From contig NZ_JAHTBN010000005.1 in assembly GCF_019166065.1 (NCBI RefSeq), forward strand, positions 1 through 64,000: 64,000 nt of DNA, read 5' to 3'. The position numbers and the translations under genes were made by a program. A model generated the notes under the pieces. That model was not told where the DNA came from. It saw only the letters and a program-made list of their open reading frames with translations, and ran no database searches. Shown here piece after piece: positions 8,297 through 23,300 of the stretch. How positions within the stretch are numbered: position 1 is the stretch's first letter; each line of letters begins with the position of its first letter. The DNA is from Candidimonas humi (GTDB taxonomy: Bacteria; Pseudomonadota; Gammaproteobacteria; Burkholderiales; Burkholderiaceae_B).

Positions 8297-8982
8297 CAGA
8301 GCTCGGCCTCTTTGACGCCCACGCTGAAGCGCTTGCCCGCCCAGGACAGCGCCACCAGCGTGGCACAGGTGAAGCCCAGGTAGATCAGCGCGGCGAGGAT
8401 ATTGAAGAAGAACAGGTGCTGCGTGGAGCGCCCCGCCTGCTGGCTGATGCTGATGATGTCGACCAGCCCGATGATGGACACCAGCGCGGTGGATTTGATG
8501 ACCACCTGCAGGTTGTTGCTCAGGCCCGGCAGGGCGTGGCGCACCATCTGCGGCAGGGTGATCTTGCGAAACACCATGCCATCGCTCATGCCGGTGGACA
8601 GGCCGGCCTCGATCTGGCCGCGCGGCACCGATTCCAGCGCGCCGCGGAAGGTTTCGGTCATGTAGGCGCCGTAGATGAAGGCCAGCGTCACCACGCCGGC
8701 GCTGAAGGCGTTGATCTCGATCTGGCCGATGCCGGCCAGGGTGCAGAGCCAGTTGACCAGGCTCTGCAGGTTGTAGAACACCAGCAGCATGATCACGAGA
8801 TCGGGCACGCTGCGTATGGCCGTGGTGTAGCAGGCCGCGATGCCGTACAGCACGCGGTTGCCCGAGGTCTTGCACAAGGCGCCGGCCATGCCCAGCAGCA
8901 TGGCGAAAAACGCCGACAGCACCGTCAGCGCCAGTGTCATGAGGGTGCCCTGCAGGATCAGGGGGCCGTATCCGTACAACAT
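8296..8982 (-). CDS. Polar amino-acid ABC transporter permease (HisQ type)
   Basis: A 228-residue inner-membrane permease. The N-terminus, LYGYGPLILQGTLMTLALTV, matches HisQ/ArtQ. The RSVPDLVIMLLVFY segment and the cytoplasmic EAA loop (VPRGQIEAGLSTGMSD...ITLPQMVRHALPGLSN) couple to the ATPase. It forms the heterodimeric channel with the following permease. It starts 160 bp after the receptor gene, and that spacer is made largely of a 12-bp degenerate repeat. Confidence 0.9.
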   Translation of the reverse strand: MLYGYGPLILQGTLMTLALTVLSAFFAMLLGMAGALCKTSGNRVLYGIAACYTTAIRSVPDLVIMLLVFYNLQSLVNWLCTLAGIGQIEINAFSAGVVTLAFIYGAYMTETFRGALESVPRGQIEAGLSTGMSDGMVFRKITLPQMVRHALPGLSNNLQVVIKSTALVSIIGLVDIISISQQAGRSTQHLFFFNILAALIYLGFTCATLVALSWAGKRFSVGVKEAEL

Positions 8983-9036
8983 GGCTGGACGCGCCTACAT
9001 CGAAGCCGAGGCGGCCGCCGCGCCGGCCGGCGCATG

Positions 9037-9108
9037 GGCGCCAGGACAGGCGCGCGGACAGCCGTACGAACCGGCGCGCGAACGGCCGCGCGCGTTGCGG
9101 CGCGTTCG
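9037..9108. repeat. 12-bp degenerate tandem repeat, six units
   Basis: Six 12-bp units begin at 9037, 9049, 9061, 9073, 9085 and 9097 (for example GGCGCCAGGACA, GGCGCGCGGACA, GGCGCGCGAACG). They fill the spacer between the receptor and first permease gene. The GC-rich units can fold in mRNA and may lower permease expression relative to the receptor. Confidence 0.6.
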
Positions 9109-9142
9109 TCGCGTGCTTGCGGCCGCCGCTCGTGCCATGGCC

Positions 9143-9922
9143 TTACTGCTTGTCGGGATTGATCAGGCCGTACTTGGTGTAGCGGCCCAGGATCTTCTGG
9201 TAGGTGCCATTGGCCTTGAGTCCGGCGATGGCATCGTCGATCTGCTTTTGCAGCGCGGTGTCGCCCAGGCGCAGCCCCAGGCTGGCGCCATAGCCGAATA
9301 CCTGCGGATCCTGCACCGGCGTGCCGCTGAGATGGAAGCTCTTGCCTGCGGGCGTTTCGAAGAAGAACTGCGCCGCCGCCGCGTTCTGCAGCGTGGCGTC
9401 GATGCGGCCCAGGGCCAGGTCCTGCTTGGCGAGGTCGTCGTTCTGGTAGGTGACCAGGTTCACGCCCTTGCCGCGCCAGTGCTTGTTGGCATAGGCGGCC
9501 TGGGTCGTGCCTTGCACGATGCCCACGGTCTTGCCCTTGAGCGATTCGATGGTGGTGTCCAGGTTGACGTTCTTGGGCACCATCATGCGCGAGGGGCTGG
9601 CGTACAGCGGCGTGGTGAACAGCACTTGCTTCTTGCGCTGGTCGGTGATGGTCAGGCCGGAAAGAATGGCATCGATCTTCTTGGCGTTCAGGGCCGCGAT
9701 GATGCCGTCGAAATTCATCTTCACCCACTGGCACTTGGCATGCAGGTAGTCGCAGATGGCATTGCCCATGTCTATGTCGAAGCCCTGCAGATTGCCGTGG
9801 GCATCGACCGACTCGAACGGGGCGAAGGTGGGATCCACGCCCAGGCGGATGTGCAGGGTGTCTGCAGCCTGCGCCGTGAAGGCGCACAGGGAGAACAGCG
9901 CGGCGTACAGGGTCTTGTACAT
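9143..9922 (-). CDS. Periplasmic amino-acid-binding protein of ABC importer (HisJ/ArtJ type)
   Basis: A 259-residue secreted receptor with signal peptide MYKTLYAALFSLCAFTAQAA. The mature protein has the family-3 solute-binding pattern: LRLGVDPTFAPFESVDAHGNLQGFDIDMGNAI near the N-terminus and GKTVGIVQGTTQAAYA opening domain II. It belongs to the lysine/arginine/ornithine/histidine receptor group; exact ligand uncertain. A GGAG lies a few bases upstream of the ATG. It is the promoter-proximal gene of a four-gene import operon, with a promoter and palindrome visible at 9981-10009. Nearby hutG makes histidine or a derivative a plausible but unproven ligand. Confidence 0.92.
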   Translation of the reverse strand: MYKTLYAALFSLCAFTAQAADTLHIRLGVDPTFAPFESVDAHGNLQGFDIDMGNAICDYLHAKCQWVKMNFDGIIAALNAKKIDAILSGLTITDQRKKQVLFTTPLYASPSRMMVPKNVNLDTTIESLKGKTVGIVQGTTQAAYANKHWRGKGVNLVTYQNDDLAKQDLALGRIDATLQNAAAAQFFFETPAGKSFHLSGTPVQDPQVFGYGASLGLRLGDTALQKQIDDAIAGLKANGTYQKILGRYTKYGLINPDKQ

Positions 9923-9980
9923 GTGGGCTCCAGGGAAATGAGAGGGCGGACCGGCCGTAGCGGCCGATGCGAAATAGCTA

Positions 9981-10009
9981 ATATTAGTTGAAAGTCTTGT
10001 CTATACAAT
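9981..10009 (-). promoter_or_regulatory. Sigma-70-like promoter with overlapping palindromic operator for the importer operon
   Basis: On the minus strand, TTGTAT (plus 10003-10008) is followed after 16 bp by TAATAT (plus 9981-9986), about 60 bp upstream of the receptor ATG. The -35 box is embedded in the palindrome CTTGTCTATACAAT (9996-10009, outer TTGT/ACAA arms). This resembles GntR/HutC-type operators and would block RNA polymerase when occupied. No GntR gene lies in the window. Confidence 0.5.
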
Positions 10010-10446
10010 ATAAGTGGAGTCCCGGACGGGGCCCCGTAGCGGGTCGGGGAGGCCCGGGCCGCCATGCGCGGCCGGCGCCCGCGACGCCCGCCGGCCGGGC
10101 TGGAGTATACGCCTTGTTCCGCCGGGGCCTCCCGGCGCCGGTGCTGGTTATCGGGATGCCGGTGTCCCGCTCCGGTGCGGGATGCAAGGGTCTAGGTGTC
10201 TCGGCCCCGGCTCTGGCCCTGGTCCGAGTCCGGATTTGGATTTCGATCCCGACGCAGACGGCCGAGATATTGGCCCGGGCCACGGCAATGCTGTCGGGGT
10301 ATCATCGGCGCGGACCCGCCCCGGCATGCGCCGCCTGTGCGCAGGCTCGCACAGGCGGCCGGCGTGGCGCGCGGGCCGTGCATGACTGCTGCGCAATGCG
10401 GAACATGCCGCGCTTTTATATGCAATTCGATGGAAGATACAGACAG
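10010..10446. other. Spacer, no supportable gene
   Basis: Divergent intergenic DNA between the ABC importer operon and the DUF2817 gene. It is very GC-rich, with stretches of short Gly/Pro-like word repeats around 10170-10260 (CCGG-CTCTGG-CCCTGG type). The DUF2817 reading frame stays open upstream through this region, but the encoded extension has no family similarity. No clear promoter hexamers were seen. Confidence 0.45.
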
Positions 10447-11568
10447 ATGAACCTGACCATGATGGATGCCGAGCCCAGCTACACGCTGCTCAGAACCCGA
10501 TTCCTGGAAACCGCCAAGCGCCACGGCGCCCGGCTCGAGCACCACAAGCACCCGCTGCAGGGGCCGCAGGGCGAGGATCTGTATACCGACGTAGCCGTCT
10601 TCGCTCGCCCCGGCACCCGCAAATGGCTGGTGTCGGTCTCGGGCACCCATGGGGTTGAAGGCTATTACGGCTCCATGTGCCAGAGCGCATACATGGACGC
10701 CCTGGCCGCCGACGGCCGCCTGGACGGCGAAGTCGGCCTGCTGTTGGTGCACCTGATCAACCCCTGGGGCACGGCCTGGAAGCGGCGTACCAACGAAGAC
10801 AATATAGACCTGAACCGCAACTACCTGGATTTCAGCCGGCCGCTGCCGCAAAACCCCGGCTACGAGGCCATCCACGAGCTGTTCACGCTGCGAGATGGCC
10901 AGGATGAAGGCGGCGGCCAGTCCGACGCGCTCTGGGACGCCAAGGTGCGCGAGCTGGGCCGCACCCAGTTGATGAACGTGCTGGGCGCCGGCCAGTACCG
11001 GCACCCCGACGGCCTGTATTACGGCGGCGTCGAGCCGTCCTGGTCGAACACCACCTTGCGCGCCATCGTCGCCCAGTACCTGTCCGATTGCAGCGATGCG
11101 ATCAGCTTCGACCTGCACACCGGAGCTGGCGACTACGGCCATCCCATGCTGATGGCGATCGCCGAGCGCGAGTACCCAGGCATGGAGGACGCGCGCCGCA
11201 TCTACGGCCCCTGGCTGTATACGGTGCTGACCGGCGCAAGCTCTACCACCGACACGGGGATTTCGGCGGCGGCCACGGGCTATACCTCGCAGGCGATGGT
11301 GGATACGATGCAGGGCAAGCGCTTCACCCAACTGGTCATAGAGTGCGGCACCTACACCAATGAGCAGATCCGCGGCAGCGCCTTGTGGAACGACCATTTC
11401 CTGCATCTGCGCGGCGAGCTGCAGGGCCCTGTGTACGAACAGGTCAAGCGCGACCTCCTGGAGTTCTTCTTCCCCGCCGACGCGGACTGGCGCGAGGTGG
11501 TGTGGGTACGGACCCGGCAGATGTTCGACCGGGCGCTGAATGATCTGGCTGCGCGCGATCAGGATTGA
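10447..11568 (+). CDS. DUF2817 family protein, zinc carboxypeptidase-like
   Basis: A 373-residue protein of the DUF2817 family, related to M14 metallocarboxypeptidases. The zinc site is visible: SGTHGVEG gives His68 and Glu71 (the HxxE pair), and FDLHTGAG gives the third ligand His224. NRNYLD (123-128) corresponds to the substrate carboxylate-binding Asn-Arg pair. No signal peptide is seen, so the product is probably cytosolic and acts on small peptides or acylated amino acids; the substrate is unknown. I chose the ATG with GGAAG ten bases upstream; ATGs at 10405, 10420 and 10459 are alternatives. The gene converges on the NRPS-like gene. Confidence 0.8.
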   Translation: MNLTMMDAEPSYTLLRTRFLETAKRHGARLEHHKHPLQGPQGEDLYTDVAVFARPGTRKWLVSVSGTHGVEGYYGSMCQSAYMDALAADGRLDGEVGLLLVHLINPWGTAWKRRTNEDNIDLNRNYLDFSRPLPQNPGYEAIHELFTLRDGQDEGGGQSDALWDAKVRELGRTQLMNVLGAGQYRHPDGLYYGGVEPSWSNTTLRAIVAQYLSDCSDAISFDLHTGAGDYGHPMLMAIAEREYPGMEDARRIYGPWLYTVLTGASSTTDTGISAAATGYTSQAMVDTMQGKRFTQLVIECGTYTNEQIRGSALWNDHFLHLRGELQGPVYEQVKRDLLEFFFPADADWREVVWVRTRQMFDRALNDLAARDQD

Positions 11569-11684
11569 TTGGCGCGGTTTTGCGCTGGAGCCTTGCTTTT
11601 GTCGTTGATCCTTGCGGGCCTTCCGGCTTGTCACCGGGCAGGCCAATAGACAGGTTTTCAAACCCGCCGCATGCCACGGCGTGA

Positions 11685-11757
11685 GCCGGGGACCCCGTAG
11701 GAGTCCGAAGCGCAGGCGAGTCTGCCGAGCATCGGAACTCCGCAGGGCAGCCCCGGC
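11685..11757. repeat. Nested inverted repeat between convergent genes
   Basis: Outer arms GCCGGGG (11685-11691) and CCCCGGC (11751-11757) enclose a second imperfect pair, GGAGTCCG and CGGAACTCC, and an inner short stem. There is no T-tract. It lies between the 3' ends of two converging genes and could be a bidirectional Rho-independent-like structure or a REP-like element. It is not related in sequence to the ~113-bp repeat family near 26-32 kb. Confidence 0.5.
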
Positions 11758-11809
11758 GGCTTAAGAACCCGCGCTTGGCGGCAAAAGAACTACACCCGGA
11801 ATAAAGAAC

Positions 11810-15940
<4,131 letters not shown>

Positions 15941-16379
15941 TGAGGAAGGAAGCGGCAGAGAGATAGGGGCTGCTGGGGGTTCCGAGGCGCAAGGGCGACG
16001 ATGGGTACTATCGGGCGAACCGCCGAATTGCCCGCCGCGGTTTGCGTTGCAGCATTTTAATCCGCCCCAGGGTTTATGGCGCATCGCAAGTGTTGCGTGG
16101 GCGCAATAGAACTAAAAGAATGTAAAAGTAGGGGGGGCTGTAAAGGCGGAGGCCCGTGCGATGGCCGGAAAAGGTGGCGCCGCCCGGGGAAAAAGGACGG
16201 CGGACGACGGGATCGAGCAGACGCGGCCGGCGGTAGACGCGCCAAGCCGGAAGTGGGGAGCGGGGCCGGCCCGAGACACTGGGACAGCAGAAGCGCGGCC
16301 GCAGGGTCGCGGCTGCGCAGGCGGGGGCATGGCTCGCGGCCCAGGGGCCGGCGCCCTGGCGCCAACCCGTAGACTGGCC
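15941..16379. other. Spacer upstream of NRPS-like gene, no gene
   Basis: A 439-bp spacer between the azoreductase stop and the NRPS-like gene start, both on the minus strand. It is GC-rich, except for an AT-richer tract around 16055-16140 that includes a run of seven G. This tract is the likely promoter area for the NRPS-like gene, but no hexamer pair is convincing. The NRPS start has no good Shine-Dalgarno. Confidence 0.4.
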
Positions 16380-17027
16380 TCAGGCAGCCTGGACGGCCTG
16401 GTTTTCGTTGGCGGCCGCGAGTTCGAGCGCCTGGATGGATTGCTCGGCGCCGGCCAGTGCCTCGGCCTTGCGTTCCTCGCCCATGTTCAGGCCTTCGGCG
16501 CGCACGAAGCGCACGTCGCTAATGCCGAAGAAGCCGAACACGGTCTGCAGGTAGCTTTCCTGGTGTTCCATGGCGCGCCCGGCCTCGCTGGTCGAATAGA
16601 TGCCGCCGCGGCTGGAGGCGACGATCACCGTCTTGCCGCCGGCCAGGCCTACCGGGCCCTGCGCGGTGTACTTGAAGGTGCGGCCTGCCTGGGCGATACG
16701 GTCGATCCAGGCCTTGAGCTGGCTGGGGATCGAGAAGTTGTACAGCGGCGCGCCGATGACGATCACGTCCGCGTCCAGGAACTGGCTGACCAGGGCTTCG
16801 GAAAGCGCGTTTTCGCGCTTTTGCGCGTCGCTCAGCGCATCCGAGGGCGGCAGGCGAAAGCCCAGCGATTCGGCGGACAAGTGATTGGGGGCGTCGCTGG
16901 CCAGGTCGAGATATTCGACCGCCAGGCCGGGGTGGGCGTTGCGCCACTGTTCGACGATGCGCGCCGTCAATTGGCGCGAGACGGAGTTGGAACCGGAAAC
17001 GCTGGAATCGATGTGCAGGAGTTTCAT
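16380..17027 (-). CDS. azoR: FMN-dependent NADH-azoreductase
   Basis: A 215-residue flavodoxin-fold quinone/azo reductase. It opens with [19 protein letters not shown], the FMN phosphate-binding segment. [20 protein letters not shown] and SSRGGIYS are further family motifs contacting FMN. AzoR enzymes reduce quinones and azo compounds by two electrons using NADH. The ATG chosen gives the usual family length and removes a long Arg/His-rich upstream extension. It is divergent from a LysR gene, which probably controls it in response to quinone or thiol-reactive stress. Confidence 0.92.
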   Translation of the reverse strand: MKLLHIDSSVSGSNSVSRQLTARIVEQWRNAHPGLAVEYLDLASDAPNHLSAESLGFRLPPSDALSDAQKRENALSEALVSQFLDADVIVIGAPLYNFSIPSQLKAWIDRIAQAGRTFKYTAQGPVGLAGGKTVIVASSRGGIYSTSEAGRAMEHQESYLQTVFGFFGISDVRFVRAEGLNMGEERKAEALAGAEQSIQALELAAANENQAVQAA

Positions 17028-17192
17028 GATGTTTTTTTCTGGTCGGTACGCCACGATGCGTGGCAATGGATATATTATGAATATGCGATGAGTGCCTGAT
17101 AAGACGGCTGGTTTGCAATTCATTGTTCTATCTATGGGTCTAATAGTGTGAATAATTCTGGCGGCGGCTCCGAAACCTGGGCGAGGAATGGC

Positions 17193-18119
17193 ATGCAGGA
17201 TCTGAACGATATGGGCTATTTCGCCGAGGTGGCGCAGCGCGGCAGTTTCGCCGCGGCGGCGCGCGCCCTGGGTATTCCGAATTCGCGCCTGTCGCGGCGC
17301 ATCGCGCGGCTGGAAGCGCAGCTGGGGGTGCGGCTGTTGCAGCGCACGACGCGCAAACTGTCCCTGACGACGGTGGGCGAAATGTACCTGCGCCATTGCA
17401 TCGCCATCTGCGACGAGGCCCAGGCCGCGGCCGACGCCGTGGCGCAGGCCAGCAGCGAGCCGCGTGGCGTGGTGCGCCTGAGCTGTCCGGTGACGCTGGC
17501 GCAGTCCGTGGTGGGGCTCATATTGCCCGAGTTCATGGACAGCCATCCGCTGGTGCAGATCCAGATGGAGGTCAGCAACCGTGCGGTGGATGTGATCGAA
17601 GAGGGCATCGACATCGCGCTGCGCGTGCGCACCACGCTGTCGGACAGCGGCAGCCTGGTGGTCAAGCACCTGGGGCTGTCGCAGACGCTGCTGGTGGCCA
17701 GCCCGGCGCAGATCCGGCGCCAGGGCGCGCCGCAAGGCCCCGAAGACCTGGCGGCCATGGACACGGTGTCGATGTCGCCCACCGGCGGCCGCCATGCCTG
17801 GAAGCTGCTGGGCCCCGAAGGCGCGGAATTCCTGGCAGTGCACCGTCCGCGCTACGTGGCCGACGATCTGCTTGCGGTCAAGTTCGCCGTGCTGGCCGGC
17901 ATCGGCGTGGGCATGCTGCCCGACTATATGTGCCGCGAAGAACTGGCCGACGGCCGGCTGGTGACTGCCTTGCAGGGCTGGAACCTGGAACCCGGCATCG
18001 TGCATGCTGTATTCCCCTCGCGCCGCGGCCTGGTGCCGGCGGTGCGGCTATTGCTGGATTTCATCGGCGAGCGCATGGCCCAGAACTGCGACGAGCATAA
18101 CGGCGGCCCCCGCCGCTGA
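17193..18119 (+). CDS. LysR family transcriptional regulator, divergent from azoR
   Basis: A 308-residue LysR protein. The winged helix-turn-helix lies at about residues 5-63 ([34 protein letters not shown] split over helices 1-3). It is followed by the linker helix and an effector domain containing [16 protein letters not shown] and [22 protein letters not shown]. The start is supported by GAGGA five bases upstream; an in-frame GTG at 17148 adds 15 unconserved residues. LysR genes divergent from azoR-type reductases commonly activate them. The 165-bp divergent spacer is AT-rich and contains ATTCA...TGAAT arms around 17120-17153. Confidence 0.88.
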   Translation: MQDLNDMGYFAEVAQRGSFAAAARALGIPNSRLSRRIARLEAQLGVRLLQRTTRKLSLTTVGEMYLRHCIAICDEAQAAADAVAQASSEPRGVVRLSCPVTLAQSVVGLILPEFMDSHPLVQIQMEVSNRAVDVIEEGIDIALRVRTTLSDSGSLVVKHLGLSQTLLVASPAQIRRQGAPQGPEDLAAMDTVSMSPTGGRHAWKLLGPEGAEFLAVHRPRYVADDLLAVKFAVLAGIGVGMLPDYMCREELADGRLVTALQGWNLEPGIVHAVFPSRRGLVPAVRLLLDFIGERMAQNCDEHNGGPRR

Positions 18120-18128
18120 TGCGCGCCG

Positions 18129-19511
18129 CTACGCCGCTTCCGCCGCCGGAACGCTGAAACCTATGGTGGTGATGCCGTCGGCGCTGCTGGCGAAGACATC
18201 GCCGCCGTGCATGGTGGCGATCGCCTTGACGATGGCCAGGCCCAGGCCGTGGCCGTGTGTCTTGCCGTTGTAGCGCGCGGCGTCGACGCGGTAGAAGCGG
18301 TCGAACAGCATGGGCAGGTGCTTGGGCGGTATGGATTCGCCCGGGTTGGCCACGCCGATGCGGATCTGGCTTTGCTGGCGCACAATGTCCACGCGGATCT
18401 CGGCGCCGGAATGCGAATGCTCGATGGCGTTTTCCAGCAGATTGGCCATGGCGCGGCGAAACAGCGCCGTCTCGATCAAGGCCTCGGCCTGCACGTCGCC
18501 GTCTATCTTGACGGTTTCCTGGGTCTCGTCGAGCACGAATTCCAGGAATTCGATGGTCTTGCCGATCTCGCGGGCCACGGGCGCGCGCACCAGCCCGGTG
18601 GCGGCCTCGCCCTGGTCGGCGCGCGCCAGGAACAGCATGTCGTTGACGATGGAGCGCAGCCGCTCGATTTCTTCGAGATTGGACTGCAGCACTTCCTGGA
18701 ACTGCTGTGCGGTGCGCTTGCGCGACAGCGCCACCTGGGTTTCGCCGATCAGGTTGGTCAGGGGCGTGCGCAGCTCGTGGGCCACGTCGGCGTTGAAGGA
18801 TTCCAACTGGGTGTAGGCGGCTTCCAGGCGCCCCAGCGCGCCATTGAAGGCGCCGGCCAGGTCGGAGAGCTCGGCGGGCAGCGGCGAGATGCGCAGCCGC
18901 TGCGACAGCTTGCGCGGGCTCAGCAACTGGGCCTCGCGCGACAGCAGCTTGAGCGGACGCAGACCCACGCGGGCGATCCAGTAGCCCAGGATCATCACCA
19001 GCATGACCGCCGTCAGCGACAGGGTCATGAGGGCGGTGAGGAATGTGTGCAGCGTATGGATGTAGGGCTTGGCGTCTATGCCTATGGTGAGATGGATGTC
19101 GGGCTGGCTCTGGAAGCCCGGAATGGTGCGCGTCAGCGTGTACAGCGGGTAGTCGCGCCCGGGCAGCCGCAGCATGCCCATGCCGTCCCGGCCGCCCAGG
19201 CGGGCGCGTATCGAGTCCAGGTCGGCGCCGTAGCGGTAGCGCGGGTCGGAACTGGCGACCCAGAAGCGCTTGCTGCCGTTGGTGGCGGTGAGCGTGTCCA
19301 TCTTGGTGACGACATGGCTCCAGCGCTGCGGGTTGCCGGCGCGCTTGATCATGTATTCCATGTCCTGGTAGGCGGTCTGCAGCTCGTCGCGCTGGTGGCG
19401 TGCCAGTTCGCGCTGCAGTACCCCGTACAGGGCGGCCCCGATCAGCAGGAACATGGTCAGCGTCGCCAGCGCGAACATGGCGACCAGCCGCACCGTGATA
19501 GAGCGTTTCAT
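18129..19511 (-). CDS. Sensor histidine kinase (CusS/CopS type)
   Basis: A 460-residue inner-membrane kinase. A first membrane segment (~8-30) and a second (~160-182) bracket a periplasmic sensor of ~130 residues. HAMP follows ([20 protein letters not shown]). The phosphoacceptor is in [21 protein letters not shown]-binding boxes are N ([10 protein letters not shown]), G1 ([10 protein letters not shown]) and G2 (GHGLGLAIV). The layout matches heavy-metal/efflux-type sensors. Its ATG overlaps the response regulator stop (ATGA). Together with the upstream regulator it probably controls the RND efflux genes on the same strand. Confidence 0.92.
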   Translation of the reverse strand: MKRSITVRLVAMFALATLTMFLLIGAALYGVLQRELARHQRDELQTAYQDMEYMIKRAGNPQRWSHVVTKMDTLTATNGSKRFWVASSDPRYRYGADLDSIRARLGGRDGMGMLRLPGRDYPLYTLTRTIPGFQSQPDIHLTIGIDAKPYIHTLHTFLTALMTLSLTAVMLVMILGYWIARVGLRPLKLLSREAQLLSPRKLSQRLRISPLPAELSDLAGAFNGALGRLEAAYTQLESFNADVAHELRTPLTNLIGETQVALSRKRTAQQFQEVLQSNLEEIERLRSIVNDMLFLARADQGEAATGLVRAPVAREIGKTIEFLEFVLDETQETVKIDGDVQAEALIETALFRRAMANLLENAIEHSHSGAEIRVDIVRQQSQIRIGVANPGESIPPKHLPMLFDRFYRVDAARYNGKTHGHGLGLAIVKAIATMHGGDVFASSADGITTIGFSVPAAEAA

Positions 19512-20194
19512 CGCTGCCCGTCTTCGCTGCGCAGTTCCAGCACGTAGCCCATGCCGCGGATGGTGTGCAGCAGGCGCGGGCTGAAGGGCGTGTCCATCTT
19601 GGCGCGCAGCCGCTTGATGGCCACTTCCACCACATTGGTGTTGCTGTCGAAGTTCATGTCCCAGACCAGCTCGGCGATGGCGGTCTTGGACAGGATCTCG
19701 CCCTGGCGCCGCGCCAGCACCGCCAGCAGGGAGAATTCCTTGGCGGTCAGGTCGATGCGCGTGCTGCCGCGGTAGGCCTTGCGGCTGATCAGGTCTATGT
19801 GCAGATCGCCGATGCGCAGTTGCGCCGGTTCCTGCGCCCGGCCGCGGCGCGACAGCGCCTGCAGGCGCGCCAGAAGCTCGATGAAAGAGAAGGGCTTGAC
19901 GAGATAATCGTCGGCGCCCTCGTGCAGGCCCTTGACGCGGTCTTCGACGCGGTCGCGCGCGGTGAGCATGATGACCGGCGTCTGCTTGACCGTGCGCAGG
20001 CCGCGCAGCAGCGTGAAGCCGTCCTGGCCCGGCAGCATGACGTCGAGCACGATGACGTCGTAGTCGTGCTGCGTGGCCATGTGCTGGCCGTCGATGCCGT
20101 CATGCGCCAGGTCGACCGCGCAGCCTTGTTCCGTGAGGCCCTTGTACAGGTACTCGGCGGTCTTGGGCTCGTCTTCGATGATCAGGATCTTCAT
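19508..20194 (-). CDS. OmpR/PhoB-family response regulator (CusR/CopR type)
   Basis: A 228-residue regulator. The receiver domain (1-115) has the acidic pocket IEDE and phosphoacceptor Asp in [13 protein letters not shown], plus the conserved Lys in DYLVKPFSF. The winged-helix DNA-binding domain (~125-225) contains [22 protein letters not shown] and [20 protein letters not shown] three codons upstream is in frame, but the ATG before KILIIEDE is the normal family start. It lies 120 bp downstream of the RND permease gene on the same strand and overlaps the kinase gene by 4 bp. Confidence 0.93.
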   Translation of the reverse strand: MKILIIEDEPKTAEYLYKGLTEQGCAVDLAHDGIDGQHMATQHDYDVIVLDVMLPGQDGFTLLRGLRTVKQTPVIMLTARDRVEDRVKGLHEGADDYLVKPFSFIELLARLQALSRRGRAQEPAQLRIGDLHIDLISRKAYRGSTRIDLTAKEFSLLAVLARRQGEILSKTAIAELVWDMNFDSNTNVVEVAIKRLRAKMDTPFSPRLLHTIRGMGYVLELRSEDGQR

Positions 20195-20314
20195 GGGGAA
20201 CACCGTTGCGACTCCCTATTTTAGAACCTGCTAGAACAAATACATGGCCCGGCCGCGACGCGCTCTCCGGGCCCCGGGCGGCGCGCCGCGCCGCCGCGGC
20301 ATATGCCCGGCGGC

Positions 20315-23300
20315 TCATTCACCCGGCCGCTCCTGCAGGTGCGGCGCGTTCCTGGCTTCCTGGCGTGCCTTGCGCAGCTTGCGCGCCTGGCGCGCCTTCT
20401 TGCGCCGCATGTACCAATAGTGGGCCCGGTCCAGGTACAGGTAGATCACGGGCGTGGTGAACAGCGTCATCGCCTGCGACAGGATCAGGCCGCCCACCAT
20501 GGCATAGCCCAGCGGCCGGCGCAGTTCCGAGCCGGCCCCGTGGCCCAGCATCAGCGGCAGGCCGCTGAGCAGCGCGCACATGGTGGTCATCATGATGGGC
20601 CGGAAGCGCAGCAGGCAGGCCTGGTAGATGGCTTCCTTGGGCTCCAGGCCCAGCTGGCGCTCGGCCGACAGCGCGAAGTCGATCATCATGATGCCGTTCT
20701 TCTTGACGATGCCTATCAGCAGGATGATGCCGATCAGCGCGATCACGGTCAGGTCGTAGCCGTTGGCCATGAGGATCAGCAGCGCTCCCACGCCGGCCGA
20801 GGGCAGGGTGGAAAGAATCGTCAGCGGGTGGATGTAGCTCTCGTACAGCAGGCCGAGCACGATATACACCGCCACCAGGGCCGCGGCGATCAGGTAGGGC
20901 TGGGTGGCGAGCGATTCGCCGAAGGCCTTGGCGGTGCCCTGGAACGAGCTGGTCAGCGCCTGCGGCAGGTTCATCGCGTTGGTGGCGTTCTGGATGGCCG
21001 TGACCGCCTGGCCCAGGGCCACGCCCGGGGCCAGGTTGAAGGAGATCGTGACCGCCGGGAACTGGCTCTGGTGGCTGATCGACAGGTAGCCGGTCTTGGT
21101 GGTGTCCACCTTGACGAAGGTCGACAGCGGCACCTGCTGCTTGGTCAGCGGCGATGTGATGTACAGCTTGCTGAACAGGTTCGGGTCCTGCTGCAGGCGC
21201 GGCGTGACTTCCAGGACCACGTGATAGCTGTTGATCTGCGTAAAGTACTGCGCGACCTGGCGTTGGCCTATGGCGTCGTAGATAGTGTCGTCGATCAACT
21301 GCGGCGTGATGCCGAAGCTGGAGGCGCGCGCCCGGTCTATGGTGACCGTGGCGGTAGCCGCCGAGTTCTGCTGGTCGCTGGCCACGTCGGCGAGCTGCGG
21401 CAATTGCTTCAGGCGGTCGAGCACCCGCGGCGCCCAGGTGTTGAGCTCGTCCAGGTTGGCGTCGGTCAGGGTGTACTGGTATTGGGTGCGCGACAGGCGC
21501 CCGCCGACGTTGATGTCCTGCCCCGCCTGCAGGAACAGGCGGATGCCCTCGACCTGGGCCAGCTTCGGACGCAGGCGGTTGATGACCTCGTCGGCGCTGA
21601 CCTTGCGCCCGTCTTCCTTGGGCTTGAGGCTGATGAAGTAGCGCCCGGTATTGAAGGTGGGCTGGTTGCTGCTCATGCCGATCTGCATGATGTCCGGGTC
21701 CTTGCGCAGCACGTCGGCCAGCTTCATCATGCGCTGGTTCATGGCGCTGAAGGAAGTGTCCTGCGCGGACTCGGCGAAGCCGAAGATATAGCCGGTGTCC
21801 TGCTGCGGAAAGAAACCCTTGGGGATCACGATGAACAGCAGCACCGTCGCCGCCAGGGTGAGCAGGAAGCTGCACAGCGTCAGGAACTGATGGCGCAGCA
21901 CCAGGTTCAGGCCGCGCCGGTAGCCGTCGAGCAGCTTGTCGAAGCCGCGCTCGAAAAACTGGTAGATGCGGCCGTGGGATTCCTTGTGATGGTCTTTCAG
22001 GAAGCGCGAGCACAGCATGGGCGTGAGCGTCAGCGACACCAGCACCGACACCACGATGGTCAGGGTGACGGTGATGGCGAACTCGCGGAACAGCCGGCCC
22101 ACGATGCCGCCCATCAGCAAGAGCGGTATGAATACTGCGATCAGCGATACCGAGATCGACACGATGGTGAAGCCGATTTCGCCCGCGCCCTTGTAGGCCG
22201 CCTCCATGGGCGACATGCCGTCCTCGATGTGCCGGTAGATGTTCTCCAGCATGACGATGGCGTCGTCGACCACGAAGCCCACGGCGATGGTCAGGGCCAT
22301 CAGCGACAGATTGTCCAGGCTGAAGCCCAGCACGTACATGATGGCCACGGTGCCCAGCAGCGCCAGCGGCACGGTGGCGCTGGGAATCAGGGTCGCCGGC
22401 ACGCTGCGCAGGAACACGAAGATCACACCCACCACCAGGGCGATGGACAGCAGCAGCGTCAGTTCGACCTCGTGCACCGAGGCGCGTATGTTCTGCGTGC
22501 GGTCGATCAGCGTGGTGACATGCACCGAGGTCGGGATGGACGCCTCGAGCCGCGGCAGCGCGGCCTTGATGCGATTGACGGTCGCGATCACGTTGGCGCC
22601 CGGCTGCTTGGTGATGCCGACCACCAGCGAGCGGCCGTCGATGGCCGCCTCGCCCGGCGGCGCGGCGCGCCCGGCGAAGGCCCAGGCGGCCTGCTTGGCG
22701 TCTTCGGGGCCGGCAATGGCGCGGCCGATGTCCTTGATGCGGATGGGCGTGCCGTTGCGGTAGGCGATGACCACGTCGTTCCACGGGTCGGCGCTCAGGA
22801 TCTGGTCGTTGGTGTAGACCGTGAAGCTTTGCTTGCGCCCGTCTATGGTGCCCTTGGGCGCGTTGACTGTGGTGTCGGCAATGACGCCGCGTATGTCCTC
22901 CATGCTCAGGCCCATCGCGGACAGCTTGTCCGGATCGACCTGGATGCGCACCGCGGGCTTGAGCTGGCCGAAAATATTCACCAGGCCCACGCCCTCGATC
23001 TGTGAGAGCTGTTGCGCGATGATGTTGTCGGCGTAGTCGTTGACCTTGGTGATGGGCAAGGCGTCGGACTGCACCGACAGGATCATGATCGAGGCGTCGG
23101 CCGGGTTGATCTTGCGGAAGGTCGGCGGGGTCGGCAGGTTGGGCGGCAACTGGCCCGTGGCGGCGTTGATGGCCGATTGCACGTCCAGGGCTGCGCCATC
23201 TATATCGCGGCTCAGCGAGAACTGCAGCGTGATCTGGGCCTGGCCCAGGGCGCTGACCGAGGTCATCTGCGTCAGGCCCGAGATCAGCGAGAACTGCCGT

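Noticed and set aside
10010..10446. Upstream extension of the DUF2817 protein
   Set aside because: The frame is open only because the DNA is very GC-rich; the translated part is low complexity and the conserved domain starts after 10447.
15941..16084. 48-residue N-terminal extension of the NRPS-like protein
   Set aside because: It is Pro/Ser/Arg-rich, lacks a Shine-Dalgarno, and family members start at the equivalent of MSPSYVLHG.
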